In this document: positions 25,614 through 34,655 of the stretch, in pieces
Numbering within the stretch: the stretch's first letter is position 1
Layout: each line of letters begins with the position of its first letter
Assembly (NCBI GenBank): GCA_021775095.1
Contig: JAJFII010000001.1
Coordinates: 23,733-87,732 of the forward strand
Reading direction: 5' to 3'
DNA from: Rhodospirillales bacterium
Lineage (GTDB): Bacteria > Pseudomonadota > Alphaproteobacteria > Rhodospirillales > Casp-alpha2
Length of the DNA: 64,000 bases
Notes under the pieces: generated by a model
Told to the model about the DNA's origin: nothing
The model's input: the letters and a program-made list of their open reading frames with translations, nothing else
Databases searched by the model: none
Translations under genes and position numbers: made by a program

Positions 25614-26723
25614 ATGATGAACAATTGGCAGGAAATTCGAAATTGGCGCCGGTTGCGGCGCAACGAGTTGCGTTCGCGGCGCCTTGAGATACCGCTGGCG
25701 GAACGAACCCGCACGCGAGCGATCATCAGCGATTTGGTTCGCGCACGGGTTCCTGAACTGACGCAGGCATGTATCGGCTTCTGCTGGCCTTTCGGTGGCG
25801 AGATCAATCTACTCAAGTTGGTTCGGGAGTCCATTGCGCTGGGCGCTACGGCGGCATTACCGTGTGTCGTCGAGAAAAATCAGCCGCTGGAATTCTGGGC
25901 ATGGCGGCCCGGCATGGAAATGGCGCGTGGCATCTGGAATATCCCGGTGCCGGCGGAACGCACCATCGTACGCCCCACGGTCGTGCTCGTTCCCCTGGTC
26001 GGGTTTGACGACGCCGGCTATCGTTTGGGCTATGGTGGCGGGTACTTCGACCGGACACTGGCGACCCTGGACTCACCGCCGCTGACAATCGGCATCGGTT
26101 ATGAATTTGCGCGCCTCAACACGATCTATCCACAACCGCACGACATTCCGTTGGATGCCATTGTGACCGAAACCGGCTGTACCGTATTCAGGCCCTGTGG
26201 CTGGCTGCAGGACCAGTCCCCGACGGCACCTGCCGAGGACCCGAGCCGCAGCGAACCCACGCCTTATGCCTCGCCGCCGTGCTACCTGCATGAGGTCGAC
26301 CCGCAATACCTCGGTTACATGAGCGCGGCCGATTTGATCGAACTGCTAAACCAACTTTTGGAGGGCGAACGCGCAGGTGCCCGGGATGTTTCCGAGATTG
26401 CCAACGGGACTGCCGGCGAGACCGATCGGGCGATCTTGCACAACATTGCCAAGGACGAGGGTTATTTCTGCCAGATGTTAACTCGCCATATCGTCGATCT
26501 CGGTGGCGTTCCAAGTTCGAAAACAGGCGCGTTCTATGAAAAACTGATTGCCCAAAGCCGTGTCGACGAATGTTTGGACCAGCTCAATCGCGGCCAAGGT
26601 TGGGTCGTCCGCACGCTGCGCGAGGCCTTGCCCAAAATCAGCGCAGATGGGCTCGCACGTGACCTGCAACACATGCTCGACGTCCACGAGCGAAATATTC
26701 AAAAATGTTTGGAAATCGGATAA
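25614..26723 (+). CDS. 5-formyltetrahydrofolate cyclo-ligase fused to a DUF6306-like helical domain
   Basis: Residues 1-190 are a 5-formyl-THF cyclo-ligase (EC 6.3.3.2): RNELRSRRLEIPLAER near the N-terminus, then VLVPLVGFDDAGYRLGYGGGYFDRTL and later DIPLDAIVTE, which is the ATP/folate site region. After a linker of about 45 residues, a C-terminal helical domain of about 130 residues starts at YLGYMSAADLIELLNQLLEGERAG; it includes DEGYFCQMLTRHI and DVHERNIQ, consistent with a DUF6306 or ferritin-like bundle. The start ATG 25614 follows GGGGAA; ATG 25617 is equally possible. Codon use looks more GC-rich at third positions than in the flanking genes, which suggests horizontal acquisition. The enzyme call is safe; the role of the second domain is unknown. 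Confidence 0.85.
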   Translation: MMNNWQEIRNWRRLRRNELRSRRLEIPLAERTRTRAIISDLVRARVPELTQACIGFCWPFGGEINLLKLVRESIALGATAALPCVVEKNQPLEFWAWRPGMEMARGIWNIPVPAERTIVRPTVVLVPLVGFDDAGYRLGYGGGYFDRTLATLDSPPLTIGIGYEFARLNTIYPQPHDIPLDAIVTETGCTVFRPCGWLQDQSPTAPAEDPSRSEPTPYASPPCYLHEVDPQYLGYMSAADLIELLNQLLEGERAGARDVSEIANGTAGETDRAILHNIAKDEGYFCQMLTRHIVDLGGVPSSKTGAFYEKLIAQSRVDECLDQLNRGQGWVVRTLREALPKISADGLARDLQHMLDVHERNIQKCLEIG

Positions 26724-26801
26724 AATCCCGTTTTAGGCGATCCTGGACTTTTGCCCCCACTTTCTTTTCATACAGAAACCGTGCCAAAATAACCGGGTTA
26801 A

Positions 26802-27218
26802 ATGGCGGATGATTGTTGCATGACGGTAAAGATATGGACAAGCGATTACGAAGTCGGCGTCGAAAGTCTTGATGCCGATCACATTATGATATTCAGTCTG
26901 ATTAATCACATCGATGACGCCCATCAGTCAGACTGCGACAAACAAGCCATCGGGAAAATGCTCAAGGTCCTCATGCAACGCGCTCTGGCGCATTTTAAAC
27001 GTGAGGAAGCGTTCATGCGAAAATACAACTACCCCGGATTGCAACATCATGCGGAGGAACACCGCGAGATAATTAAAGATTTGCAAAAACTTTACGTCGC
27101 GTACCAGGACACTTCGAACGTTATCGCCAGTCGAGCCATTGTCAGAATTCTCTGCTCTTGGCTAGAGGAACATATCATGAAATCAGATATGCAGTATAAG
27201 CCGTACCTCTCCAAATAA
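26802..27218 (+). CDS. Bacteriohemerythrin
   Basis: This is a 138-residue single-domain hemerythrin. The ligands of the oxo-bridged diiron site can be read in order: His of SLDADHIMIFSLIN, HFKREE (H-x-x-x-E), HHAEEH (H-x-x-x-H) and HIMKSD (H-x-x-x-x-D). The terminal motif WLEEHI plus YKPYL is typical. The start at 26802 or an ATG at 26820 (MTVKIWTSD) is possible; the second matches family N-termini better, but neither has a strong RBS. It lies 78 bp after the cyclo-ligase fusion gene. These proteins bind oxygen reversibly and act in oxygen sensing, storage or delivery. Confidence 0.92.
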   Translation: MADDCCMTVKIWTSDYEVGVESLDADHIMIFSLINHIDDAHQSDCDKQAIGKMLKVLMQRALAHFKREEAFMRKYNYPGLQHHAEEHREIIKDLQKLYVAYQDTSNVIASRAIVRILCSWLEEHIMKSDMQYKPYLSK

Positions 27219-27478
27219 CCCAGACCAGATATCAAAATGCCAGATTGACATCCTGTCGATCACACGGGCTGAAGTCTAAAAAATTTGTATGTCTCAGGGC
27301 ACAGGATACTCGACTGGTGGGGCCGCAAGGGCGCCAATCCGCGCTTTATCGTCGCCTGCCCCGACAAGGCTTTGTTGATCAGTGCCGCTGAAAAACGCGG
27401 TCCGGGCTCGGGGGCGGTTGCACGAACGCTGACGTTCCGCCTTGCCGATCAAAGTGACTCGGTCGGCATTTCTATCCG

Positions 27479-27497
27479 ATTAATTGGTCCTGACCCC
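27479..27497 (-). repeat. Solo terminal-inverted-repeat sequence of the small element family
   Basis: The sequence ATTAATTGGTCCTGACCCC, within the gap 27219-27514, matches the right terminal repeat of the 15185-15455 element with one or two changes. There is no facing partner. The rest of this gap contains an open frame of 77 codons lacking RBS or recognisable motifs, and no other feature. Confidence 0.45.
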
Positions 27498-27514
27498 AAC
27501 TGCGGTTATCGGGT

Positions 27515-29134
27515 TTAAACCTCACCGATACCCGGCGAAATGTTGCGGCCCCGGTCAGGGGCATGGATGTTTGATTTGGGCGGTGGCGGGGCGGCCCGCT
27601 GTGGACAGTTGCGCCGGTCACACAGTTGACAGGCGACGCCGACCGGCACCGCCAATTGCGGTGCTGCCAGATTAAGGCCGTCCGAATAGATCATCTGATC
27701 GGCAAAGGTCAGTTCGCAACCAATGCAGATGGCGTAATGTTTGCCGGGATGGCCAAAGGTCAGGCTTGGTTTGGCGGTGGTTCGGGCGATCGAAAAATAG
27801 CGCCCACCGTCGGGCATTTGTGTGACCTGCGCGCATAGGATACCCGGGCTCAATAGGGCATGGTGCATGATCCAGCGCGGGCAGGCGCTGCCGTAGCGCG
27901 GGATCCTGAGCCCGGACGCACTGAACCGTTTGGAAATATTACCAGCCACATCGACCCGGATCAGATGCAGCGGAATGCCCGATGCCTGGGGGTCCCTCAG
28001 GGTCGTCAGGCGGTGGCAAATCTGCTCGAAACTTGCGGAAAATTGCTGTTCAAGAAGCTCAATGTTGTAGCGGCTTTGGGTGGCGGCCTGCAGGAATTCT
28101 TGGTAGGGCAGCAGGCAGGCACCGGCAAAATAGTTGGCCAGGGCGGCCTTGGTCCGTTGTTTTGCGACCGCGCTCGGCAGCAAATTTGTCGCCACAAGCT
28201 GATCCAAAACAACACCATAGGACAATTGACCGGACAGCAGGGCCAAATGAAAATTGATGCTGGGGCCGGGCAGGGACATGGACAGGATCAGATGACGTTT
28301 GGTCTCGTCATAAAACGATGCGCCACTGTCCTCGCTGGCATCGCGAGCAATTTCCACACTGACGCCGTGCCGTTCCAGCAGATAACCGATCAGCCGGGCC
28401 CTAACCGAAACACTGTCGAGCCCGGCCTCACGGCGAAATTCCTGGGCGGCCTGTTCCAGTTCGGGAAAATAATTGTTATGGGTCTGCAAAAAATCGGTTA
28501 CCGCTTCCTGCGGTGTTGTATCCGAAATGGTGCCGATCAGGCCTTCGCCCGAGACAATTTCCAGCATGGCGGTTACGGTCTCGCTCAGTCTTTCGCTTTC
28601 GTCGCGAACGATTTTCTGAAAATTCTGCCGTTCCCCCGGCGCCAGGTCCGTATTGTCGTGCAGGATTTCGGAAAACGAGACAATCGACGTCAACAGGGTG
28701 CGTAAACGATGAATATTGCTGGATAACAGAGGATCCTGGGCCAGACGTTCATTTAGGACCTGGAAATCCTCCATGAAATTCCGATAGGCCCCGTAGGTTT
28801 TTGTCAGGGCCTGGCACAGGGCCGGGGCACTGGCGACCAACTCGGCGATGTCGCCGTCGCCCAGATCCAGGGGTTCATACAGGGGATCTTTCAGAATTTC
28901 CGTTAATTCGGCAATTTTCTGGCTATCGTGTTGCGGCGCGAATGCCTGCAGCGAGACGTTCAGGATATCGCTGATCCGCAGCAGCAGCGGGACCGTCAGG
29001 TTGCGCTGATTGTGTTCAATCAGGTTCAAATAACTGGCCGAAATGCCGAGTTTTGTCGCCAGGTCAATCTGCGTTAATCCGCGATCTTTACGCAGATGCC
29101 GGAGTTTATGCGCCATCGCCGGATTTTTTACCAT
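27515..29134 (-). CDS. XRE-family ScfR-like regulator with HisKA-like segment and IrrE/DUF2083-type C-terminus
   Basis: This cytoplasmic transcription regulator has 539 residues. An XRE helix-turn-helix (about 8-62, with GLTQIDLATKLGISASYLNLIEHNQRN) is followed by a linker. Residues 138-196 resemble a HisKA dimerisation hairpin: IHRLRTLLTSIVSFSEIL, and later RDESERL. The following region is IrrE-like but lacks HExxH (it reads NFHLALLSG). The C-terminal DUF2083-type part contains ICIGCE and CQLCDRRNCPQR, probably a metal-binding cysteine cluster. Such proteins (ScfR/RamB-like short-chain fatty acyl regulators) control acyl-CoA or acetate/propionate metabolism. The ATG follows AGGGG. It is divergent from the Liv-type ABC operon, which it may control (inference). 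Confidence 0.85.
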   Translation of the reverse strand: MVKNPAMAHKLRHLRKDRGLTQIDLATKLGISASYLNLIEHNQRNLTVPLLLRISDILNVSLQAFAPQHDSQKIAELTEILKDPLYEPLDLGDGDIAELVASAPALCQALTKTYGAYRNFMEDFQVLNERLAQDPLLSSNIHRLRTLLTSIVSFSEILHDNTDLAPGERQNFQKIVRDESERLSETVTAMLEIVSGEGLIGTISDTTPQEAVTDFLQTHNNYFPELEQAAQEFRREAGLDSVSVRARLIGYLLERHGVSVEIARDASEDSGASFYDETKRHLILSMSLPGPSINFHLALLSGQLSYGVVLDQLVATNLLPSAVAKQRTKAALANYFAGACLLPYQEFLQAATQSRYNIELLEQQFSASFEQICHRLTTLRDPQASGIPLHLIRVDVAGNISKRFSASGLRIPRYGSACPRWIMHHALLSPGILCAQVTQMPDGGRYFSIARTTAKPSLTFGHPGKHYAICIGCELTFADQMIYSDGLNLAAPQLAVPVGVACQLCDRRNCPQRAAPPPPKSNIHAPDRGRNISPGIGEV

Positions 29135-29157
29135 CTAGGGCCCCTAACTGATTGCTA

Positions 29158-29186
29158 AAATTTACATAAATTACAAATTTACATAA
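29158..29186. promoter_or_regulatory. Tandem AAATTTACATAA repeats in the regulator/ABC operon intergenic region
   Basis: Two identical copies of AAATTTACATAA (29158-29169 and 29175-29186) lie 17 bp apart, 24 bp upstream of the XRE regulator start. The region is AT-rich and shared with the divergent substrate-binding protein gene. Phased direct repeats suggest a regulator binding site, perhaps for autoregulation, but this is unproven. Confidence 0.35.
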
Positions 29187-29397
29187 TAATAATTATCATA
29201 TTAACATAAAAATATCAGTATTTTCAATAAGTTATTGCCTAAGGATGGAATACTGTGAATTTTACACAGGTGAATTGGGTCAAAAGTTCCCGTGAGGAAG
29301 GTTTGACCTGACATCAGGCACACAACGGCTTTTGGTTTAGGGGCTGGCGTGTATTGGCAGGCCGCGATTGCGGCCACAACATTGACAGGGAAAAACC

Positions 29398-30741
29398 ATG
29401 ACCGATTTTAAAAAACTTGATCGACGTCAAGTTCTGAAGTTTGGCGCAGCGGGCGCAGCAGCGCTTGGCGCGGCACCACTTTTTTATTCGCGCAACGCCT
29501 GGGCGGAAAGTTTTAGAAATGACCCGGGCAGTGCCAAAAACGTAACGCTCGGTTTCAACGTACCGCAATCGGGCCCCTATGCAGATGAGGGTGCCGACGA
29601 ACTGCGCGCCTATAAACTTGCCGTTAAACACCTGAACGGTGAAGGTGATGGCGGAATGATGAATACGTTCCAGCCCTCCTCCTTAAAGGGTAACGGGATT
29701 TTAGGAAAAAAAGTCACGTTTACAACCGGTGACACCCAGACCAAATCTGACGCCGCCCGGGCTTCGGCAAAACGGATGATCGAAAAAGACGGTGCTCTGA
29801 TGATCACCGGCGGTTCGTCGTCCGGAGTTGCGGTCGCTGTCCAGGGGTTGTGCCAGGAATCAGGCATCATTTTCATGGCCGGTCTGACCCATTCCAACGA
29901 TACCACGGGTAAAGACAAGCGCCGTTATGGCTTCCGCCATTTCTTTAATGCCTATATGTCCGGTGCCGCCCTCGGCCCGGTTCTGGAAAAGGAATATGGA
30001 AAAGAACGGAGCGCTTACCATTTGACGGCGGATTACACCTGGGGCTGGACCCAGGAAGAGTCCATGCGCCAGTTTACCGAAGGTTTTGGCTGGCAAACCA
30101 CGGCGGCCGTAAAAACCCCCGTTGGCGCCGGTGATTTTTCGCAGTACATCACACCGGTCTTGAATTCAGGTGCTGACGTGCTGATCTTGAATCACTACGG
30201 CAAGGACATGATCAACTCCCTGACCCAGGCGGTTCAATTCGGTTTGCGCGACAAACAGGTGAATGGCAAAAACTTTGAAATTGTTGTTCCCCTGTTCTCG
30301 CGGCTTATGGCGCAGGGGGCCGGCGACAACATCAAAGGCATTCTGGGGTCGACAAACTGGAACTGGTCACTGAAAGATGAAGGTTCGAGCGCATTTGTGA
30401 AGTCCTTCGGTGCCGAGTACGGCAACCCGCCGTCGATGGCGGCCCATACCTGCTATGTACAGACGCTGTTGTATGCCAACGCCTGTGAAATGGCCGGCAC
30501 TTTTTATCCGCCGGAAGTCATTAAGGCTTTGGAAGGGTTCAAGTTTGATGGCATGGGTAACGGCGCAACGGAATACCGGGCCGAGGATCACCAGTGCTTT
30601 AAGGACGTCCTGGTTGTGCGTGGAAACCAGAACCCGTCGTCGCAGTTCGATCTGCTTGAGGTTGTGGAAACCACGCCGCGCAGCCAGGTCGAGTATGATG
30701 CAAAAATCTTTGGTGGTGAATTAGGTCCGTATAAGGTCTAA
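29398..30741 (+). CDS. Liv-type ABC transporter substrate-binding protein (Tat signal)
   Basis: This periplasmic binding protein of 447 residues has a twin-arginine signal (DRRQVLKFGAAGAAALGAA) ending near NAWAES. The mature protein follows the branched-chain amino acid binding fold: NVTLGFNVPQSGPYADEGADELRAYKLAV, then GDTQTKSDAARASAKRMIEKDGALMITGGSSSG, and ADYTWGWTQEES. The Liv-type fold also serves amides, urea and short-chain carboxylates, so the ligand is not certain. The Tat signal suggests it folds before export. A hairpin with a T tract follows the stop, so this gene may be expressed more strongly than the permease genes downstream. Confidence 0.88.
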   Translation: MTDFKKLDRRQVLKFGAAGAAALGAAPLFYSRNAWAESFRNDPGSAKNVTLGFNVPQSGPYADEGADELRAYKLAVKHLNGEGDGGMMNTFQPSSLKGNGILGKKVTFTTGDTQTKSDAARASAKRMIEKDGALMITGGSSSGVAVAVQGLCQESGIIFMAGLTHSNDTTGKDKRRYGFRHFFNAYMSGAALGPVLEKEYGKERSAYHLTADYTWGWTQEESMRQFTEGFGWQTTAAVKTPVGAGDFSQYITPVLNSGADVLILNHYGKDMINSLTQAVQFGLRDKQVNGKNFEIVVPLFSRLMAQGAGDNIKGILGSTNWNWSLKDEGSSAFVKSFGAEYGNPPSMAAHTCYVQTLLYANACEMAGTFYPPEVIKALEGFKFDGMGNGATEYRAEDHQCFKDVLVVRGNQNPSSQFDLLEVVETTPRSQVEYDAKIFGGELGPYKV

Positions 30742-30755
30742 TCTGAACTTCTATG

Positions 30756-30794
30756 GGGCAAGCTGTCTTGGCGGATGGCTTGCCCTGTTTTTTA
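30756..30794 (+). terminator. Intercistronic hairpin (partial terminator) after the binding-protein gene
   Basis: The inverted repeat GGGCAAGC...GCTTGCCC (30756-30763 and 30778-30785) is followed by TGTTTTTTA. It lies between the binding-protein gene and livH, within one transporter operon. It is best read as an attenuating or partial terminator that adjusts the ratio of binding protein to permease. Confidence 0.7.
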
Positions 30795-30848
30795 ACAAAT
30801 AAGAACAACAACGGCCCCGTTCAATAAGGGCATGCTTGGTGGATCAAG

Positions 30849-31865
30849 ATGGACGCAATCATAATTCAAATCCTCAACGGGGTTGATAAGGGGGCCGCCT
30901 ATGCGTTAATCGCGTTGGGCCTGACTTTGGTGTTTGGAACCCTTGGTATCGTCAATTTCGCCCACGGCGCGTTGTTTATGTTGGGCGCGTTTTGCGCCGT
31001 CACTTTTAATAAGATTATGACCCTTTCCGTCAAGATCAAAGACGAGAGCGTTACCCTGTTCGACGCTTATAAGGAAGAACCCTATTTAAAGATTTGGTTT
31101 GGCGAAACCGGGGAAGCGTTGATCGACTACGCTGTGCCCTTGTCGATCCTGTTTGCGATCCCAATTATGATCCTGGTGGGTTATGTCATGGAGCGGGGCC
31201 TGATACGGCATTTTTACCGGCGCCCCCATGCGGACCAGATCCTGGTCACTTTTGGACTGGCTATTGTTCTTCAGGAACTCATTAAAGCTTCCTTTGGGGC
31301 CAACCCCATACCGCAGGCGGCACCGGCCATTCTGGCCGGCAGCGCTAATGTCGGCAGTTGGATCGGCCTGGGAGATACCCTGGTATATCCCTGGTGGCGG
31401 CTGATATATCTGGGATTTTCGGGCCTCATTATTTTCAGCGTTTTTGCGTTTTTACAGTTCACCACCTATGGCATGGTTGTCCGAGCCGGCATGCGGGACC
31501 GGGAAACGGTGGGTTTGCTGGGCATCAATATCGAGCGCCGGTTTACCATCGTATTTGCGCTGGCAGCGGTCGTCGCCGGGGTTGCCGGTGTCATGTACAC
31601 GCCGATATTACCGCCGGACTACCACATGGGTATGGATTTCCTTGTGCTGTCTTTTGTCGTTGTGGTTGTTGGGGGAATGGGATCCTTAGGTGGTGCCGTC
31701 GCCGCCGGATTCTTGCTCGGCATTGTCCAGTCTTTTGCCTCCATGAATGAGGTCAAACAGATCCTGCCGGGGGTCGATCAAATTATTATCTACCTGGTGG
31801 CAGTGGTTATTTTGTTAACCCGTCCACGGGGTTTAATGGGTCGCGCCGGAGTGATGGAAGAATAA
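30849..31865 (+). CDS. livH: Liv-type ABC transporter permease (LivH)
   Basis: This inner-membrane permease has 338 residues and about eight transmembrane helices. Family signatures are [39 protein letters not shown] near the N-terminus and [31 protein letters not shown] near the C-terminus (EAA-like coupling region nearby). A periplasmic or loop insertion around residues 50-95 ([18 protein letters not shown]) is longer than in LivH of E. coli. It lies 108 bp after the binding-protein gene and 1 bp before livM. It pairs with LivM to move the ligand across the membrane. Confidence 0.9.
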   Translation: MDAIIIQILNGVDKGAAYALIALGLTLVFGTLGIVNFAHGALFMLGAFCAVTFNKIMTLSVKIKDESVTLFDAYKEEPYLKIWFGETGEALIDYAVPLSILFAIPIMILVGYVMERGLIRHFYRRPHADQILVTFGLAIVLQELIKASFGANPIPQAAPAILAGSANVGSWIGLGDTLVYPWWRLIYLGFSGLIIFSVFAFLQFTTYGMVVRAGMRDRETVGLLGINIERRFTIVFALAAVVAGVAGVMYTPILPPDYHMGMDFLVLSFVVVVVGGMGSLGGAVAAGFLLGIVQSFASMNEVKQILPGVDQIIIYLVAVVILLTRPRGLMGRAGVMEE

Positions 31866-31866
31866 G

Positions 31867-33009
31867 ATGAAGAAAATAGCATCTAAGGATAGCAAACTGC
31901 TTTTGATCTTTTCCGGCGCGGTGCTTTTGATGCCCTTGTGGCTGGCACCCTTTGGTGCCGCCTATCCGGACTTGCTGCAAAAATTTGCCATTTATGGCAT
32001 TTTTGCCATTGGCTTTAATATCTTGTTTGGCCTGACGGGATATCTGTCCTTTGGTCATGCGGCCTTTTTAGGGGTCGGATCCTACGCCGCTGTGTGGTCC
32101 TTTAAATTGTTTACCATGAATGTCCTGCCGGCTGTTTTGTTCGGGGTTTTCTTTGCCGGGCTTTTGGCCCTGGCGATTGGTTTCGTCAGCCTGCGTCGGT
32201 CAGGCATCTATTTTTCGATCCTAACCCTGGCCTTCGCCCAGATGTCCTACAATCTGGCCTATTCTGTGCTGACCCCAATCACCAACGGTGAAACCGGCCT
32301 GCAGCTCACGCTGAATGATCCGCGGTGGCTTGATAGCCTTTATAAGGTGGCGGGTGAAGGGCTGCCGTCAACGGAGTTGTTTGGGCTTAAAATGAGTGGA
32401 TATCCCGGATTCTATTTTTGTGCGATTATCCTTATCGTTTGTTTCTTTATCTCCCTGCGGATCTTCCGTTCGCCCTTCGGTTTGATGTTGCGCGGGGTAA
32501 AATCAAACCAAAACCGGATGAACTACACCGGGCTCAATACCCGGCCCTATATGCTTTCGGCATTTGTGATCTCGGGCATGTATGCGGGTCTGGCCGGGTC
32601 CTTGCTTGCGGTCACCGATCCCTTGGCGGGTGCCGAGAGGATGCAATGGACGGCGTCAGGGGAAGTTGTCCTGATGACCATCTTAGGCGGTGTCGGAACA
32701 TTGGTTGGGCCGATGCTCGGAGCCGGTCTGATTAAATATTTTGAAAATATTTTTTCATCTTTTAACAGCAATATTCTGCATGAAATTTTCTCCTTTTTAC
32801 CGGACGGCATTGAGAACGTTATGGTCAAGGTGACGGGGTTGTTCGTTGGTAGCGGCTGGCATCTGACCCTGGGATTGCTGTTCATGATTGTCGTTATCTT
32901 TCTGCCGGGCGGCATTGTAGAAGGCGCTCAGAAGGTCAAAAACCTGTTCGTCTCCAACGATCAAAAAGGGTCGGCGGAGTCGTCTCCCGAAAAACAAGCG
33001 GTGGAGTAA
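31867..33009 (+). CDS. livM: Liv-type ABC transporter permease (LivM)
   Basis: This permease of 380 residues has about ten hydrophobic helices. Signatures are [30 protein letters not shown] near residue 45, [18 protein letters not shown] and [15 protein letters not shown], ending with the motif FLPGGIVEG before a short polar tail. Start ATG immediately follows the livH stop and has GGAAG upstream. With LivH it forms the heterodimeric membrane channel. Confidence 0.9.
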   Translation: MKKIASKDSKLLLIFSGAVLLMPLWLAPFGAAYPDLLQKFAIYGIFAIGFNILFGLTGYLSFGHAAFLGVGSYAAVWSFKLFTMNVLPAVLFGVFFAGLLALAIGFVSLRRSGIYFSILTLAFAQMSYNLAYSVLTPITNGETGLQLTLNDPRWLDSLYKVAGEGLPSTELFGLKMSGYPGFYFCAIILIVCFFISLRIFRSPFGLMLRGVKSNQNRMNYTGLNTRPYMLSAFVISGMYAGLAGSLLAVTDPLAGAERMQWTASGEVVLMTILGGVGTLVGPMLGAGLIKYFENIFSSFNSNILHEIFSFLPDGIENVMVKVTGLFVGSGWHLTLGLLFMIVVIFLPGGIVEGAQKVKNLFVSNDQKGSAESSPEKQAVE

Positions 33010-33016
33010 GCTGCAA

Positions 33017-33778
33017 ATGGAAAACCTTGTCCTCCACCTTGACAACATTCAAAAAAGTTTTGGCGGCCTGCGGGCCTTAGCCGATGTTAATCTGCATGTG
33101 GAAGAAGGAAAAACCCATGCCATCATTGGACCCAACGGGGCCGGTAAATCGACATTATTAAATGTCTGTGTCGGTCGCCTGAAACCCGATTCAGGGCGGG
33201 TCACTTTTGACGGCCAAGAATTGACCGGCAAAAAACCGCACGAAATCGCCCAAATTGGTGTGGCTCGGGTGTTTCAGACCCCGGAAATTTTCCAGGAATT
33301 ATCGCTCATTGACAATGTCATGTTGCCGGCCCTTTCCCGGCGCGATGGCGCTTTTGCCTTTAACCCCCACCTGTTGCTTCGCAGCCAGTCGGAAATTCGT
33401 GACGAGGCCGAACACATTCTCGGCGATGTGGGCCTGAAGGAACACTTAAACCAGGAGGCGGGAAGCCTGTCGCGTGGCGATAAACGGCGATTGGAACTGG
33501 GCATGTGCCTGATTTTGCATCCGCGCCTGTTATTGCTCGATGAACCGACGGCCGGTATGGCACGCCACGATACCAATCAGACGATCGCGCTGTTACAAAA
33601 AATTAAAGAGCGCGGCATGACCAAAGTTATTATCGAGCACGATATGCACGTGGTGTTCAGCCTCGCCGACAAAGTCAGTGTTCTGGCGCGGGGGAAAATC
33701 ATCGCCGATGGATCGCCGGATGAAGTGCGCGAAGACCCGGTGGTCAAAGAAGCCTACCTGGGAGGAGCGCACGAATGA
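33017..33778 (+). CDS. livG: Liv-type ABC transporter ATP-binding protein (LivG)
   Basis: This cytoplasmic ATPase of 253 residues has Walker A GPNGAGKSTLLN, the LivG-type motif ARVFQTPEIFQELSLIDNV, a variant signature (GSLSRGDKRRLELGM in place of LSGGxxR), Walker B LLLLDEPTAGM and the EHDMHVVF switch segment. The signature LSRGDKRRLE is a recognised LivG-type variant. The ATG follows GTGGAG, 7 bp after livM. Its stop overlaps the start of livF by 4 bp, giving translational coupling. Confidence 0.92.
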   Translation: MENLVLHLDNIQKSFGGLRALADVNLHVEEGKTHAIIGPNGAGKSTLLNVCVGRLKPDSGRVTFDGQELTGKKPHEIAQIGVARVFQTPEIFQELSLIDNVMLPALSRRDGAFAFNPHLLLRSQSEIRDEAEHILGDVGLKEHLNQEAGSLSRGDKRRLELGMCLILHPRLLLLDEPTAGMARHDTNQTIALLQKIKERGMTKVIIEHDMHVVFSLADKVSVLARGKIIADGSPDEVREDPVVKEAYLGGAHE

Positions 33779-34497
33779 ACGCGGACCTAAAACAGCCCTT
33801 TTTCCGCGTGCAGGACATTCACGCCTATTATGGCGAGTCGTATATCGTCCAGGGTATTTCCTTTGACGTATTCGAGGGTGAGATTCTGGCCTTGCTGGGG
33901 CGCAATGGCGCCGGCAAAACCTCGACCCTGAGGACCCTTGCCCGGGTTGATGATCCGGTGCTTTCCAGCGGTGAGTTTTTCCTCAATGGCGAGGCCATCC
34001 ATTCCATGAAATCCTATCAGGCATCGCGGGCCGGGATCCAGCTGGTGCCTGAAGACCGACGTATTATCGGTGGGTTGACGGTCGAAGAAAACCTGACCCT
34101 GTCGCAGGTTGCCGATCCCATCGGGTGGGAACTCGAACGCATATATGATCATTTTCCGCGCCTTGCCGAACGTCGCAAGCAGGAAGCAACAACCATGTCA
34201 GGTGGCGAACAGCAAATGCTGGCTGTCGCCAGGGCCCTGGCGCGGGATATAAAACTGTTGTTGCTGGATGAACCCTACGAAGGTCTGGCACCGGTCATCG
34301 TCCACGAGATCGAAAAGATCCTGCTGGAAGTTAAGCAGATGGGCATAACAACAATTATCGTCGAACAGAACGCGGTGGCCGCGCTTAAGTTGGCCGATAC
34401 GGCGTTGATTGTTGATATGGGCCAAGTGGCCTTTCGCGGAACCGCTCAGGAGGTTTTGGACAACGAGGAATTACGCCATGAATACCTCGCCATATAA
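33775..34497 (+). CDS. livF: Liv-type ABC transporter ATP-binding protein (LivF)
   Basis: This ATPase of 240 residues shows Walker A GRNGAGKTSTLR, LVPEDRRIIGGLTVEENL (LivF type), signature MSGGEQQMLAVARAL, Walker B LLLLDEPYEGLAP and EQNAVAALKLAD. The ATGA overlap with livG couples the two. It is the last gene of the transporter operon; no clear terminator was seen after it before the response regulator gene (158 bp). Confidence 0.92.
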   Translation: MNADLKQPFFRVQDIHAYYGESYIVQGISFDVFEGEILALLGRNGAGKTSTLRTLARVDDPVLSSGEFFLNGEAIHSMKSYQASRAGIQLVPEDRRIIGGLTVEENLTLSQVADPIGWELERIYDHFPRLAERRKQEATTMSGGEQQMLAVARALARDIKLLLLDEPYEGLAPVIVHEIEKILLEVKQMGITTIIVEQNAVAALKLADTALIVDMGQVAFRGTAQEVLDNEELRHEYLAI

Positions 34498-34655
34498 GGA
34501 CGCGGTATTTCAGGCCGCTGCGGTTTGTGTGCCTTGGACAGGGCCCGCTTGGCAAGGCGAATGGAGTTCCTGTTTAGGGGTATGACATTGACCGGCGAAA
34601 TGGGTTAGGATCGCAAATCTGGTTGAGGTTATGAATTCGGGAGGGGCCGACAGGG

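Noticed and set aside
27285..27518. 77-codon open frame between the hemerythrin gene and the XRE regulator
   Set aside because: It needs a TTG start without RBS, ends inside the solo inverted repeat, and resembles nothing known; it may be element-derived sequence.
27860..28705. Plus-strand 281-codon open frame
   Set aside because: Antisense to the ScfR-like regulator; composition reflects the opposite strand's codon bias.
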